Positions 35,674 through 44,014 of a stretch of DNA of 64,000 nt are shown here, piece after piece. How positions within the stretch are numbered: position 1 is the first letter of the stretch; every line of letters starts with the position of its first letter. The stretch comes from JAGXTF01 sp044224315 (lineage in GTDB: Bacteria; Bacteroidota; Bacteroidia; NS11-12g; UBA955). The stretch is taken from assembly GCA_044224315.1 (NCBI GenBank), contig JBGAKR010000001.1, positions 868,001 to 932,000 on the forward strand. Reading direction: 5' to 3'. A model generated the notes under the pieces. That model saw nothing but the letters and a program-made list of their open reading frames with translations. It had not been told where the DNA came from and made no database searches. The translations under genes and the position numbers were made by a program.

Positions 35674-37394
35674 AAAACGACAACCACATATCGCCCGACG
35701 ACCTCTTCAGGGAGCAACTGAATGGGATGGAAGTGCCGTATGACGAGGCCGCCTGGACCCATATGGCAGCGTTGCTCGACAAAACCCCAAGCAAAAAACC
35801 GTTTTTCTGGTGGTTCTATAAAAACAAAAAAAACACCTTCATCACCCTAATCTCAATCGCAATGTTAACCACAACTATTATCATGCTTATGAATCTGAGC
35901 ATGAATACAAACCCCATTGAAAATGCCGAAAAAATTACCTCCGGCAATCATGAAATACGCCCTTCCTACAGCGGAGAATTGGATGCCCAATCTAAATTGA
36001 ACAACCCAAATAAACCCGCTTTTTCAGATCAAAATACCCCTGCATCTGAAAACTACAGTTACCAAAATATTCCTGCCAATTCTTCCAAAAATTTTCAATT
36101 AAAAGAACAAATTAAATCCGATAATTATCCGAATACCGATGGGGCTAAAATCAATACAGACGTAGATGTTAACCCCAATCCTGTTGCAAATACGGATCAA
36201 AATGCCGACGAAAACGGAGATGTAAAAAGCGCAGATAATTCTACCGAAAATACAGTAAATCATACAGATGCCAACACACCCACACCTCCTGTGGATGCTG
36301 AAAAAACCACAGTAGCAGCTACGGCCACTAATATTGTAAAAACCACTGGATTTGTACATGACGGCATTTATGCACAAAAAACTACAGTGAAAAAACCCGA
36401 ACCAAAATTACTGCCGGTAACAAGTTTAGGTAAAATTGATGGTCCTTTCCGTGGCCCCTGGATTGGCATACACTTTACTGCACAACAACCCCAAAGTATC
36501 GAATTGAAAGATGATACCCGCCAGAATGCCGGTTTCAATTTTCAGATCATGTCGCACAAATTGGTTACCCCTGGCCCGTTTGCTGCCTATGTAGGCTTTG
36601 ATTTCGGTGCCATGTGGACCGGTCGCGGTGCAAAATCCGGAGTAGCTTTGGATAACAGCAACCAGGATAGCGGCTTTACCCGACTCAGCAATCACAGTTT
36701 TGATTTCTTTGCACGCGGGCATTTCGAGTACACCCAATTCAGACTCAAACCCTACATCAATGTTTTTGCCGGCCCACGCGTATTCGGTACCTCACAGTAC
36801 ACCGAAGCTTACCGCCACAAAACCGATTATGAAAACAGCAGCAACAACAATGCCTATACCTCTGCCAGTTGGATGTACGGTGCCGGTGTGGGTGCACGCC
36901 TTCGCATAAGCAAATACACCTCGCTGGATGTACGCTACGAGTTTATGCAAGGTACCGAAACTTCGCTGGTAGATGTAGATAAATCTACATTCAACGGACT
37001 TACGTATAACCTAAGCAAAATACGGGTTGCCCCCCAATATACCCAGCTGAAATTTGGTTTCCTTTTCGACCTTGGTGCCGAAGAAGAAGCTGTGCATAAA
37101 GATGAGCAGGAAGAGGTAACCGAATATTATAAATATGATTCTACCACCCAGAATTTTGTAAAAGTAAATTGCAGTTGCAAACAATGGACAGTGTCTGATA
37201 CCAGCGGGCAGGACAGTGTAATTGTAATTAAAAAACGCAGCTGGAATAACAACCCTTACAGCCCCGGATTATATCCCGGAACCGGTGGTAGTAGAGGCGG
37301 ATCAGGCTGGCCATCTGGCAGCGGTGGAGGCAGTACCCGCGGCAGCTTCCCCGGTATCAAACCAGGAGGCGGTTCTATAAAACCCAAAAGCTAA
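35670..37394 (+). CDS. putative dual membrane-spanning anti-sigma factor: cytoplasmic domain, one TM helix, long linker, outer-membrane barrel
   Basis: 574 residues from the ATG at 35670, which overlaps the sigma factor stop (ATGA); the frame is open upstream but not needed. Residues 1-50 form an acidic helical cytoplasmic segment (DDLFREQLNGMEVPYDEAAW) like Bacteroidota anti-sigma domains. A transmembrane helix covers about 56-76. Residues 77-245 are a disordered N/T/P/D-rich linker. From about 248 to 490 beta strands with aromatic girdles (GPWIGIHFTA, AAYVGFDFGAMW, LKPYINVFAGPR, YGAGVGARLRI) indicate an outer-membrane barrel, followed by a Gly/Ser-rich tail. This is the plan of the Dma proteins reported in Bacteroides thetaiotaomicron (from memory). 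An intrinsic terminator follows. Confidence 0.8.
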   Translation: MKNDNHISPDDLFREQLNGMEVPYDEAAWTHMAALLDKTPSKKPFFWWFYKNKKNTFITLISIAMLTTTIIMLMNLSMNTNPIENAEKITSGNHEIRPSYSGELDAQSKLNNPNKPAFSDQNTPASENYSYQNIPANSSKNFQLKEQIKSDNYPNTDGAKINTDVDVNPNPVANTDQNADENGDVKSADNSTENTVNHTDANTPTPPVDAEKTTVAATATNIVKTTGFVHDGIYAQKTTVKKPEPKLLPVTSLGKIDGPFRGPWIGIHFTAQQPQSIELKDDTRQNAGFNFQIMSHKLVTPGPFAAYVGFDFGAMWTGRGAKSGVALDNSNQDSGFTRLSNHSFDFFARGHFEYTQFRLKPYINVFAGPRVFGTSQYTEAYRHKTDYENSSNNNAYTSASWMYGAGVGARLRISKYTSLDVRYEFMQGTETSLVDVDKSTFNGLTYNLSKIRVAPQYTQLKFGFLFDLGAEEEAVHKDEQEEVTEYYKYDSTTQNFVKVNCSCKQWTVSDTSGQDSVIVIKKRSWNNNPYSPGLYPGTGGSRGGSGWPSGSGGGSTRGSFPGIKPGGGSIKPKS

Positions 37395-37411
37395 AAACTG
37401 ATTAATTTGTG

Positions 37412-37441
37412 AAAAACCACCATCCGAAAATGGTGGTTTTT
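37412..37441 (+). terminator. intrinsic terminator after the sigma/anti-sigma operon
   Basis: Stem AAAAACCACCAT (37412-37423), loop CCGAAA, complementary arm to 37441, then T-rich sequence TTTTATG. Twelve perfect base pairs. Confidence 0.85.
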
Positions 37442-37541
37442 TTTATGTTTTATCAAACTCCATTAAACCTCGCCTGTCCTAAATTCCGTACAACTGAACG
37501 AACTGCCTGTAAAGCATTTTATTTTACCCACCGGGCTGTTA

Positions 37542-37549
37542 TACCTTTG
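37542..37549 (+). promoter_or_regulatory. -7 element TACCTTTG for the flippase gene
   Basis: Exact TAnnTTTG match 6 bases before the ATG at 37556; it excludes the earlier in-frame start at 37409, which lies in the terminator. Confidence 0.65.
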
Positions 37550-37555
37550 CCTTAC

Positions 37556-39034
37556 ATGTCAATTCTGAGAAAACTGGCTTCCCAAACTGCCGTTTATGGT
37601 TTAAGTACCATGGTAGGCCGGTTTTTGAATTTTTTACTGGTTCCACTTTACACTGCGCATTTGGCCCAGGTTGCAGATTATGGCGAGGTAAGTGTAATGT
37701 TTAGTTATGCTTCATTCCTTGCCGTAATTTTTACTTTTGGCATGGAAACCGGATTTTTCAATTTTGCCCGCAAATCCGAATCCCCGGAAAAAGTATTTTC
37801 TACCGCTACATTGGCCCTGTTTTTTAGTGGAATATTTCTGGTTCTCTGTGGCAATGCATTTTCGCACCAGATTATGAATTTTGCAGGCTATCCGGCTAAG
37901 CCCCAGTATGCCATCTGGTTTACTTTAATTTTAGCCGCTGATGCAGTTACATCCCTGGGTTTTGCCTGGCTGCGTTTTGCCGAAAAAGCCTGGCGATTTG
38001 CTATAATAAGGTTAACCAATATTGGGGTTAATATCGGCGCCAATTTATTCTTTTTATTGGGATGTCCATGGCTGCAAAATCATGGATATCATTGGGTAGA
38101 TAATTTTTACGATCCCAATCGCATGGTAGAATATATTTTTCTATCCAATTTAATTGCATCGTTAATTACCATTCCGCTGTTTGCCCGTACATGGTTGAAT
38201 CTTAAATCAGGCTTCGACCTAAAACTGTTTAAACCCATGCTGCGCTATAGTTTGCCTATGGTGATTGTGGGCCTGGCGGGTATGATTAACGAAACCCTGG
38301 ATCGCATTTTATTGAAGCAAATCTTGCCCGAAAATATGGGCGATAAAGAGGCCGGTTTATACAGCGCTTTTTATAAATTATCATTGGTTTTAACCCTGTT
38401 TGTGCAGGCTTTTCGATTTGCTGCCGAACCGTTTTTTTTCAAACATGCCGATAAAGGCGATGCAAAAATTACCTATGCGTATGTAATGAAATGGTTTGTT
38501 TATGTATGCGGTTTGATTTATGTATGCACCATGGTTGCCTTGCCCTGGCTGGCACCCTTACTCATCCGAAACCATGATTATTTTTTAGACCCCAGGGGAA
38601 TGCAAATCGTACCCGTTTTATTGATGGCAAATCTATGTTTGGGTATATATTATAATTTAAGTATCTGGTACAAACTCAGCGATAAAACCATGCTGGGTGC
38701 AGTAACGGCATTGTTTGGAGCCGCCATAACTTTGGGGGGTAATTTTATTTTCATAAAAGAATATTCATTTATCGCCAGCGCCTGGACCACCCTGGCTGCC
38801 TATGCCGGCATGGTATTACTGGGCTATTTTATGGGCCGTAAATATTATAATATTCCATACAATGTAACCCGTATTTTGGGCATCATTGCCATTGCGTTTG
38901 TGCTGGGTTTTATGGCTCAGGAGTACAATGGCATTGCACCCATCGCTTCTTTTATTTCAATTCCGGCTTATATATTATTTGTGTGGATGTTTGAAACTTC
39001 GTTTAAAAAACGTCACCGTCAACTGGAAAGGTAA
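37556..39034 (+). CDS. polysaccharide biosynthesis flippase (Wzx/MVF family)
   Basis: 492 residues from ATG 37556 (MSILRKLASQTAVYGLSTMVGRFL). About 12-14 transmembrane helices are visible. The N-terminal LASQTAVYGLSTMVGRFLNF and the conserved MINETLDRILLKQILP loop in the middle are typical of Bacteroidota lipopolysaccharide/O-antigen flippases. It should move undecaprenyl-linked glycans across the inner membrane. No glycosyltransferases flank it; its substrate is unknown. Confidence 0.9.
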   Translation: MSILRKLASQTAVYGLSTMVGRFLNFLLVPLYTAHLAQVADYGEVSVMFSYASFLAVIFTFGMETGFFNFARKSESPEKVFSTATLALFFSGIFLVLCGNAFSHQIMNFAGYPAKPQYAIWFTLILAADAVTSLGFAWLRFAEKAWRFAIIRLTNIGVNIGANLFFLLGCPWLQNHGYHWVDNFYDPNRMVEYIFLSNLIASLITIPLFARTWLNLKSGFDLKLFKPMLRYSLPMVIVGLAGMINETLDRILLKQILPENMGDKEAGLYSAFYKLSLVLTLFVQAFRFAAEPFFFKHADKGDAKITYAYVMKWFVYVCGLIYVCTMVALPWLAPLLIRNHDYFLDPRGMQIVPVLLMANLCLGIYYNLSIWYKLSDKTMLGAVTALFGAAITLGGNFIFIKEYSFIASAWTTLAAYAGMVLLGYFMGRKYYNIPYNVTRILGIIAIAFVLGFMAQEYNGIAPIASFISIPAYILFVWMFETSFKKRHRQLER

Positions 39035-39215
39035 TATATTTTTAATTTCAAACTTTACCTTAGATAGGTTCAAATCGAAACCGATTACACTCCAATTAAT
39101 CACTGGGAATAAAATTTTCAATAGTAATTATACGTCTTGTGTAAATTAAAGAAATACCTTCGTAAATTATCCAAAATATTACTCCATTATAATTGCGATA
39201 TTTTTACCATTTCAA
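39035..39215. other. intergenic, AT-rich, no feature seen
   Basis: About 180 bases between the flippase and repeat module A. Unlike the regions before modules B and C, it holds no copy of the gene-X fragment. Confidence 0.5.
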
Positions 39216-39218
39216 CGT

Positions 39219-39226
39219 TATATTCG
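39219..39226 (+). promoter_or_regulatory. -7 element TATATTCG of module A
   Basis: Same element and position as in B and C; matches TAnnTTYG and ends 8 bases before the ATG at 39235. Confidence 0.55.
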
Positions 39227-39234
39227 TATTGCAA

Positions 39235-39492
39235 ATGTCTCCTATGCGAAAATGGAAGATACAATTGCAGCCATTGGAATCAGATATTTTGAGCAGATCA
39301 GACTTTTCGCAACTGATTTACCAACTTATCAGATATACGTATGCCGGAGCAAGTGATAGTGTTCCTCCACAAACCCATCCATACTGGAGAGTGGACCTTG
39401 TGGGCTCTGTCACTATCACACCGGGCCTGCATTGTATCAAATTTATTGCGGAGGGATACTTACAATTATGTAGGCAAAACAAATGGCAATAA
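39235..39492 (+). CDS. module A ORF1, conserved small protein of unknown function
   Basis: 85 codons from ATG 39235 (MSPMRKWKIQLQPLESDIL). Highly similar to the ORFs at 41880 and 44440. In A an A-to-T change turns the shared stop TGA into TGT, adding seven codons (CRQNKWQ). Of five codon differences from B within the shared ORF, three are synonymous (two replacements: I/N and Y/F), which is weak support for it being translated. No signal peptide, no family recognised. Confidence 0.45.
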   Translation: MSPMRKWKIQLQPLESDILSRSDFSQLIYQLIRYTYAGASDSVPPQTHPYWRVDLVGSVTITPGLHCIKFIAEGYLQLCRQNKWQ

Positions 39493-39572
39493 AGTCTGGC
39501 CAGGCTTTTTTTAAAAGCGGCGCAATACCGCTATGCCGTTCCATTCAGGGCGTTCTGGGTGGCGTGAAGTAG
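39483..39572 (+). CDS. module A small peptide with conserved GVLGGV end
   Basis: 29 codons starting at the internal ATG (MAIKSGQAFFKSGAIPLC) and ending SIQGVLGGVK. In B and C the corresponding ORF is 40 codons and starts five codons earlier. Conservation of an open frame in all three modules is the only evidence for translation. Confidence 0.35.
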   Translation: MAIKSGQAFFKSGAIPLCRSIQGVLGGVK

Positions 39573-39611
39573 GTCCGCGAAAATGACCTTTTTAACATAA
39601 TATTTTATAGC

Positions 39612-40223
39612 ATGAAATCCAAAATATTCTTAATTGCAGCATCTGTATTGTTGGTTACCATTATTTTTTCATTTACACCTAAGGTTAAGACGAATACATT
39701 AAATGGTTCATTTTTTGGCCGTAGTTCATATAGTCCAAATCAGTCCGCTACAATGAACATTACCACTAGCGGCAATACTGTCACAATAAATACATTGTCT
39801 CAACCCTCAAATCCAAGCGATGAAAGTTCGTGCTACTTCGATAATGGGCTCATTTGGACTGGCAATAACTTTGAGGCCCCTTCAGATGGACAAAAGTGGT
39901 GGATAATCCCATTTGACAACAATCAAGCACCTCAAATCATATCGAATGGCACAGGAAATGGCGGTGGTGGGGGTGGAACCGGTGGCGGTGGCGCAGGAAG
40001 CAATGAGGTTTGGACTTTTGAGTGTCATTGCGGCATGGCTGGAGACAAAACGGGTTGCAAAGTAATTGAGACGCTGAATAAAAAGTCTTGCAAATGGGAT
40101 GATGCCTGCAAAGTAGATTGTTGCCAGGGGGTATTAGTAAAAGGTAGTTCTATCGCCTTTAGAGGTAGTGTTGCGGTACTCCCAGCAGAAATTTTAATTT
40201 ATAATGGACAGACTTATCAATAA
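39612..40223 (+). CDS. cassette A gene 1: exported cysteine-rich small protein
   Basis: 203 residues. Signal peptide MKSKIFLIAASVLLVTIIFS. The mature protein has a Ser/Thr/Asn-rich N-part, a polyglycine hinge (GNGGGGGGTGGGGAGS) and a C-terminal cysteine-rich part with the pattern CHC-x7-C-x10-C-x5-C-x3-CC between about 139 and 168. Disulfide-stabilised secreted domain likely. It overlaps the next gene by 20 bases. No family recognised; the equivalent positions in cassettes B and C hold different cysteine-containing proteins. Confidence 0.75.
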   Translation: MKSKIFLIAASVLLVTIIFSFTPKVKTNTLNGSFFGRSSYSPNQSATMNITTSGNTVTINTLSQPSNPSDESSCYFDNGLIWTGNNFEAPSDGQKWWIIPFDNNQAPQIISNGTGNGGGGGGTGGGGAGSNEVWTFECHCGMAGDKTGCKVIETLNKKSCKWDDACKVDCCQGVLVKGSSIAFRGSVAVLPAEILIYNGQTYQ

Positions 40224-41268
40224 GATTCTTTTTTTTGTGGGATTAGCTATATTCGCTAATCCCGCAAAATCTTTTTATAGCCAAGACACGGCACGGCTTT
40301 TAAAGTTGGAAACACTTTTAAAGGATACATGGATTGAATCAGTTTATCAAAATACTTATTTTGTAAATGGAACGAAAACAGAAACGGAGGAAGTTACACT
40401 TTTGTACCGTAGAACTATTAATACAATTATATTATTCGCCGAATGTAAGGTAAAGGAAAAAGTCATACTTTATAGGTTAATTAATGGGGTTCTCACAATT
40501 GGCAGTAATTATTTAGACTCGTCCTCAATTAAAATGACAAATAGTTTATGGTTTCTTGAGCAACGAATTCCTATGGAAGTTTTCCCTAATTATCCATATG
40601 AAATAGACAAAAATAAAATTAGAGTTCACAAAAAGAACGACGAATATTATAATTCAAAATACCTATTTAATAAAAAGAATGATTTAGTGAAAATAATAAC
40701 TATCGAGCCAAATTACTCTAAAACCGTATATTCACAAATTAAGTCTGAATTTTGCTTTTCCTTTTTGGATTCAAACAAATTTACATGCAAAATGGACTCC
40801 TTAAATGCGGCATTAAAGCTTTTATTTCACGAGAATAACAAGGTCAATATGAATAATATTGATTTGGATTTTATTGATGGTTTACAACTTATAAACGTAA
40901 AAACAAATAAAGAATTTAAGTTAGATCAGAAGAAAATCAGAATACTTGATTTTTCCTTTTTGGCTTGTGGACCATGCTGGATAAATTTTAGAATTATTGA
41001 ATCCATTTTGCACAAAAATAGTAATGCTATTTTTACAGTAATAGATCCTAACTACAATCCAAAAAGAGATTTAAAATATGTGGAAGAAAAAATTAATCTT
41101 CCAAATTATTGCAGAGTTTTGAATACTAGTTATGTAAATGAGCGAATTTCAGCATATCCTTTTTTGGTAATAATTAATTCCAGTGATGAAATCGTTTATT
41201 TGCATACGGGTCTGATAAATGAAAGCGATTATCTGGAAATATTGGAAATTCTAAATAAAGAGAGGTAA
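40204..41268 (+). CDS. cassette A gene 2: exported protein with C-terminal TlpA-like thioredoxin domain
   Basis: 354 residues. A signal peptide (ILFFVGLAIFANPAKSFYS) follows a short basic start. About 230 residues of unrecognised beta-rich domain precede a thioredoxin-like domain with the redox motif ACGPCW (in ILDFSFLACGPCWINF) and the cis-proline loop SAYPFLVII. It would work in the periplasm, perhaps forming or isomerising the disulfides of the cysteine-rich protein encoded just before it. That partnership is inferred from overlap of the two genes and cysteine content. Confidence 0.75.
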   Translation: MDRLINKILFFVGLAIFANPAKSFYSQDTARLLKLETLLKDTWIESVYQNTYFVNGTKTETEEVTLLYRRTINTIILFAECKVKEKVILYRLINGVLTIGSNYLDSSSIKMTNSLWFLEQRIPMEVFPNYPYEIDKNKIRVHKKNDEYYNSKYLFNKKNDLVKIITIEPNYSKTVYSQIKSEFCFSFLDSNKFTCKMDSLNAALKLLFHENNKVNMNNIDLDFIDGLQLINVKTNKEFKLDQKKIRILDFSFLACGPCWINFRIIESILHKNSNAIFTVIDPNYNPKRDLKYVEEKINLPNYCRVLNTSYVNERISAYPFLVIINSSDEIVYLHTGLINESDYLEILEILNKER

Positions 41269-41386
41269 AACCGTTATTTTTTGAATTTTAATTTATTGGT
41301 ATTTGTATCAGATATAGGTTAAATAAACTTCAAATATACTATGCCTGTAATCTTTACAAAAAAAAGGCGCCTGTCTCTTTCTAATT

Positions 41387-41710
41387 TTGAAAACCTCGTT
41401 CATTTTACTGGCCCAAACCAAATACCTCTACTTCGACTACCTTCAGAATTCACTCAAAGCCCGCAGTCTATGTGCAGCGGCGCCTGCCAATTTGCAACCT
41501 TTTTCGGTAAACAATTCGCTGGTTACCGATTATGTGGGTAATACCAGAATTTCATTAATCACTGGTGTGCTAACCAGCAAAAAAGACACTACCCTGGCTC
41601 TTCACAGCCTGGTAAACGGTGCAGGTAATTTTGCCTTAGAAGCCGAATACCCTTTTTGGGTAAAACGTACCCGCATTGACAATATTGCAGATTTAATCCG
41701 CGCAATATAA
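41387..41710 (+). pseudogene. truncated gene X fragment upstream of module B
   Basis: Open frame of about 100 codons without a proper start (opens at TTG), reading AQTKYLYFDYLQNSLKARSL, then NNSLVTDYVGNTRISLITGV, and ending IADLIRAI. A decayed copy with frameshifts precedes module C at 44015-44277. It seems to be the C-terminal end of a longer gene carried along by duplication. Family not recognised. Confidence 0.5.
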
Positions 41711-41863
41711 TTAGCTCATTTATCAGCACCAGGCAAAATCCATAAACTTGTTTACCAATTTTTTCACAAATCACTATATACCTTTTACAAACTTACAATG
41801 CCTATATACAAAACAACTAAACAATACTTTGAATTACACATAATCTATTCTTCTATAAACCGT

Positions 41864-41871
41864 TATATTCG
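41864..41871 (+). promoter_or_regulatory. -7 element TATATTCG of module B
   Basis: Identical to those of A and C, 8 bases before the ATG at 41880. Confidence 0.55.
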
Positions 41872-41879
41872 TATTGCAA

Positions 41880-42116
41880 ATGTCTCCTATGCGAAAATGG
41901 AAGATACAATTGCAGCCATTGGAATCGGATAATTTGAGTAGATCAGACTTTTCGCAACTGATTTATCAACTTATCAGATATACGTATGCCGGAGCAAGTG
42001 ATAGTGTTCCTCCACAAACCCATCCATTCTGGAGAGTGGACCTTGTGGGCTCTGTCACTATCACACCGGGCCTGCATTGTATCAAATTTATTGCGGAGGG
42101 ATACTTACAATTATGA
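41880..42116 (+). CDS. module B ORF1, conserved small protein of unknown function
   Basis: 78 codons from ATG 41880, starting MSPMRKWKIQLQPLES and ending FIAEGYLQL. Its TGA lies in ATGA and so overlaps the start of the 40-codon ORF at 42113, the arrangement expected for coupled translation. No family recognised. Confidence 0.45.
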   Translation: MSPMRKWKIQLQPLESDNLSRSDFSQLIYQLIRYTYAGASDSVPPQTHPFWRVDLVGSVTITPGLHCIKFIAEGYLQL

Positions 42117-42235
42117 AGGCAAAACAAATGGCAATAAAGTCTGGCCAGGCTTTTTTTAAAAGCGGCTCAATGCCGCTATGCCGTTCCATTCAGGGCGTTC
42201 TGGGTGGCGTGTTGCCGAAATACGAGAGTGAGTAG
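42113..42235 (+). CDS. module B small peptide (40 residues) with GVLGGV motif
   Basis: Begins MKAKQMAIKSGQAFFKSG and ends SIQGVLGGVLPKYESE. The GG lies ten residues from the C-terminus, reminiscent of double-glycine leader cleavage sites, and one cysteine (PLCRS) is conserved in all three copies. No peptide-modifying or PCAT transporter gene is nearby. The stem AGCGGC-TCAAT-GCCGCT within it may instead mean a structured RNA. Confidence 0.4.
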   Translation: MKAKQMAIKSGQAFFKSGSMPLCRSIQGVLGGVLPKYESE

Positions 42236-42257
42236 GTAGGAAATAAAAAATCTATTT

Positions 42258-42821
42258 ATGAAAAAAGCAATGTATTTTTTAATCTGCATTTTGTTGGTAT
42301 CCAGTTCATATGCAAAAGTTGTTGGGCAAATTGTAAATAACAACATTCAATTAATGATCACGGCCCCTGAATTGGAGCAAGAAATCAACAATTCACTCGG
42401 AAACAGTGGTTGGGCCGATATTCATTTAATCCAAATGAACATTGACTATGATGTAAATAACCCTGCGATTGTTCCGTATTTCGAATTTAAATTCTCTTAT
42501 AAAATTCCAAATGACCTAAATACCTACTATCTGTCTGTGGCAAGAGAGTGTGCATTAAACCCCAACAATAATGAAATTGAACCACTGGCATTAGGGGCAG
42601 GCACCAAAGTAGTATGTAATGCTAAAAATTGCGGTGATGGATGCAAAGCCAAGCGGACAGGATGTACATCTTGCCAACCACCACCGATTGAAGAACGCAC
42701 AGGAAATGGTGAAACTAAATGTGAACCACAAACGGAACATACACCTAGTGGTATCGGGCAGGAGTTACTTACTGGAGTGGTGTCTGCAATACTAACTTGG
42801 CTAGGTACCCATTGCTGTTAA
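42258..42821 (+). CDS. cassette B gene 1: exported cysteine-rich small protein
   Basis: 187 residues. Signal peptide MKKAMYFLICILLVSSSYA. The N-terminal part is beta-rich; the C-terminal part has a cluster of cysteines (VVCNAKNCGDGCKAKRTGC, then TSCQPP, ETKCEP) and ends in a hydrophobic helix closing THCC. Unrelated by eye to the cassette A and C proteins except for export and cysteine content. The thioredoxin-like gene follows after 18 bases. Confidence 0.7.
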   Translation: MKKAMYFLICILLVSSSYAKVVGQIVNNNIQLMITAPELEQEINNSLGNSGWADIHLIQMNIDYDVNNPAIVPYFEFKFSYKIPNDLNTYYLSVARECALNPNNNEIEPLALGAGTKVVCNAKNCGDGCKAKRTGCTSCQPPPIEERTGNGETKCEPQTEHTPSGIGQELLTGVVSAILTWLGTHCC

Positions 42822-42839
42822 TTCCATAACACTTCTACC

Positions 42840-43952
42840 ATGAGAATCCTTGTATATCTATTTCTGTCATTATTTATAGCCTGTTGTAGCTATTCAGATT
42901 ATTCAAAACTAAAAAGGAAAAATTCAGATTTCGGCATTTACAAGGATTCTCTTTTACTAATCTCCTACAATATAAAAGAATTTGATATTTCAGATACAAC
43001 AAAATGGATGAATAATGTCTATCACTTTTACCATGGTGGCAATAAACTGGAAGTTGAATATGTGAATATGAACCGCGCTTACAACTCAAAAACACAGGAT
43101 AGTATGTTGTTGTTTACTGACTTTGACAGTTTTGGTAATATATATACTGACACTGTGATACAGAAAACCAAAACACCATTTCCTGTTAAAAACAATTATA
43201 TTCTTGAGAATTTACCACTTCGCTGCAATGGTTTCTTTGATTTCAGGCAATACAAACGGCCACATCACATTTATTTCGATTCAAGTTCAGGCACAAGAAT
43301 TTTTGAACAAAAAATCCGAAAATTCGATAGAATTCGCAAAATACATGCAGATAAGAACTATTATATTACGAAATATGAAGAATTAAATTTTGACACGAAT
43401 TATTCAGATGCATATTCAAATTTTACACTTCAATTTTTGTCAAACCTGAATTACGAATCTTATTTGCAACAAAAACGCCTCGGTATGTATCTGCAAGTAA
43501 CAAAGTCCCCAAAACCCCTAAAAATCGATACTCAATGTATTGGAAATCATTTATATCATGTGTATTATCAGAATCATGATACTTGTATGGATTTACATTC
43601 AAAATACAAATTGCTGGATTTCTGGTATATCGGCTGTTACCCTTGCAAAAAAATATTGCCTGTGATTGAATCCATAAATAAACTAATAAATGATAGTTTA
43701 ATTATTCTCGGCGAAAATAGAGTTGATAAGGAACATGATATTAAAAATTATTATAATAAATATCATATAACTACATACCAGGCGCTAGGCCCCTATAATG
43801 CCCTATTTAAAGAAATAACTGCCTACCCAACCATAATTCTCATAGATCCACAAGGAAATATACTACGCAAGTGGGAAGGCTACTATGATTCAATATATAG
43901 CGAAATAATCAAAGAACTTGAAAACCACCATCTATTGATAAAAAGTAAGTAG
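42840..43952 (+). CDS. cassette B gene 2: TlpA-like thioredoxin lipoprotein
   Basis: 370 residues. N-terminal lipobox LSLFIACC predicts an inner- or outer-membrane lipoprotein. After about 250 unrecognised residues comes a thioredoxin-like domain with LLDFWYIGCYPCKKILP (redox CYPC) and the cis-proline strand TAYPTIILIDPQGNI, close to TlpA/ResA-like proteins of Bacteroidota. It parallels cassette A gene 2 in order and domain layout, though the N-terminal domains differ. Confidence 0.8.
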   Translation: MRILVYLFLSLFIACCSYSDYSKLKRKNSDFGIYKDSLLLISYNIKEFDISDTTKWMNNVYHFYHGGNKLEVEYVNMNRAYNSKTQDSMLLFTDFDSFGNIYTDTVIQKTKTPFPVKNNYILENLPLRCNGFFDFRQYKRPHHIYFDSSSGTRIFEQKIRKFDRIRKIHADKNYYITKYEELNFDTNYSDAYSNFTLQFLSNLNYESYLQQKRLGMYLQVTKSPKPLKIDTQCIGNHLYHVYYQNHDTCMDLHSKYKLLDFWYIGCYPCKKILPVIESINKLINDSLIILGENRVDKEHDIKNYYNKYHITTYQALGPYNALFKEITAYPTIILIDPQGNILRKWEGYYDSIYSEIIKELENHHLLIKSK

Positions 43953-44014
43953 CTTACGTTCCAGCAAATTCTATTTTTTATTAAATTTGAGATTCCAATA
44001 TTTTAGGGTTGTTT

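Larger units (their letters stand above)
39216..39574 (+). repeat. cassette repeat module A (first of three)
   Basis: About 360 bp, about 97% identical to 41861-42240 by eye over the shared part. It begins CGTTATATTCGTATTGC and runs to the AGTAGGT after the small peptide ORF. Compared with B and C it lacks about 18 bases near the 3' end (peptide ends GGVK) and has T for A at the ATGA junction, breaking the small-ORF start. Confidence 0.9.
41861..42240 (+). repeat. cassette repeat module B (second of three)
   Basis: About 380 bp, nearly identical to A and C. Homology with C extends upstream through the gene-X fragment to about 41411, so B and C share some 830 bp. Confidence 0.9.

Noticed and set aside
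42113..42235. The GG-containing peptide as a classical RiPP or bacteriocin precursor
   Set aside because: No radical SAM, lanthipeptide synthetase, peptidase-containing ABC transporter or other maturation gene is nearby, and the residues after GG are few. Kept only as an unexplained conserved ORF.
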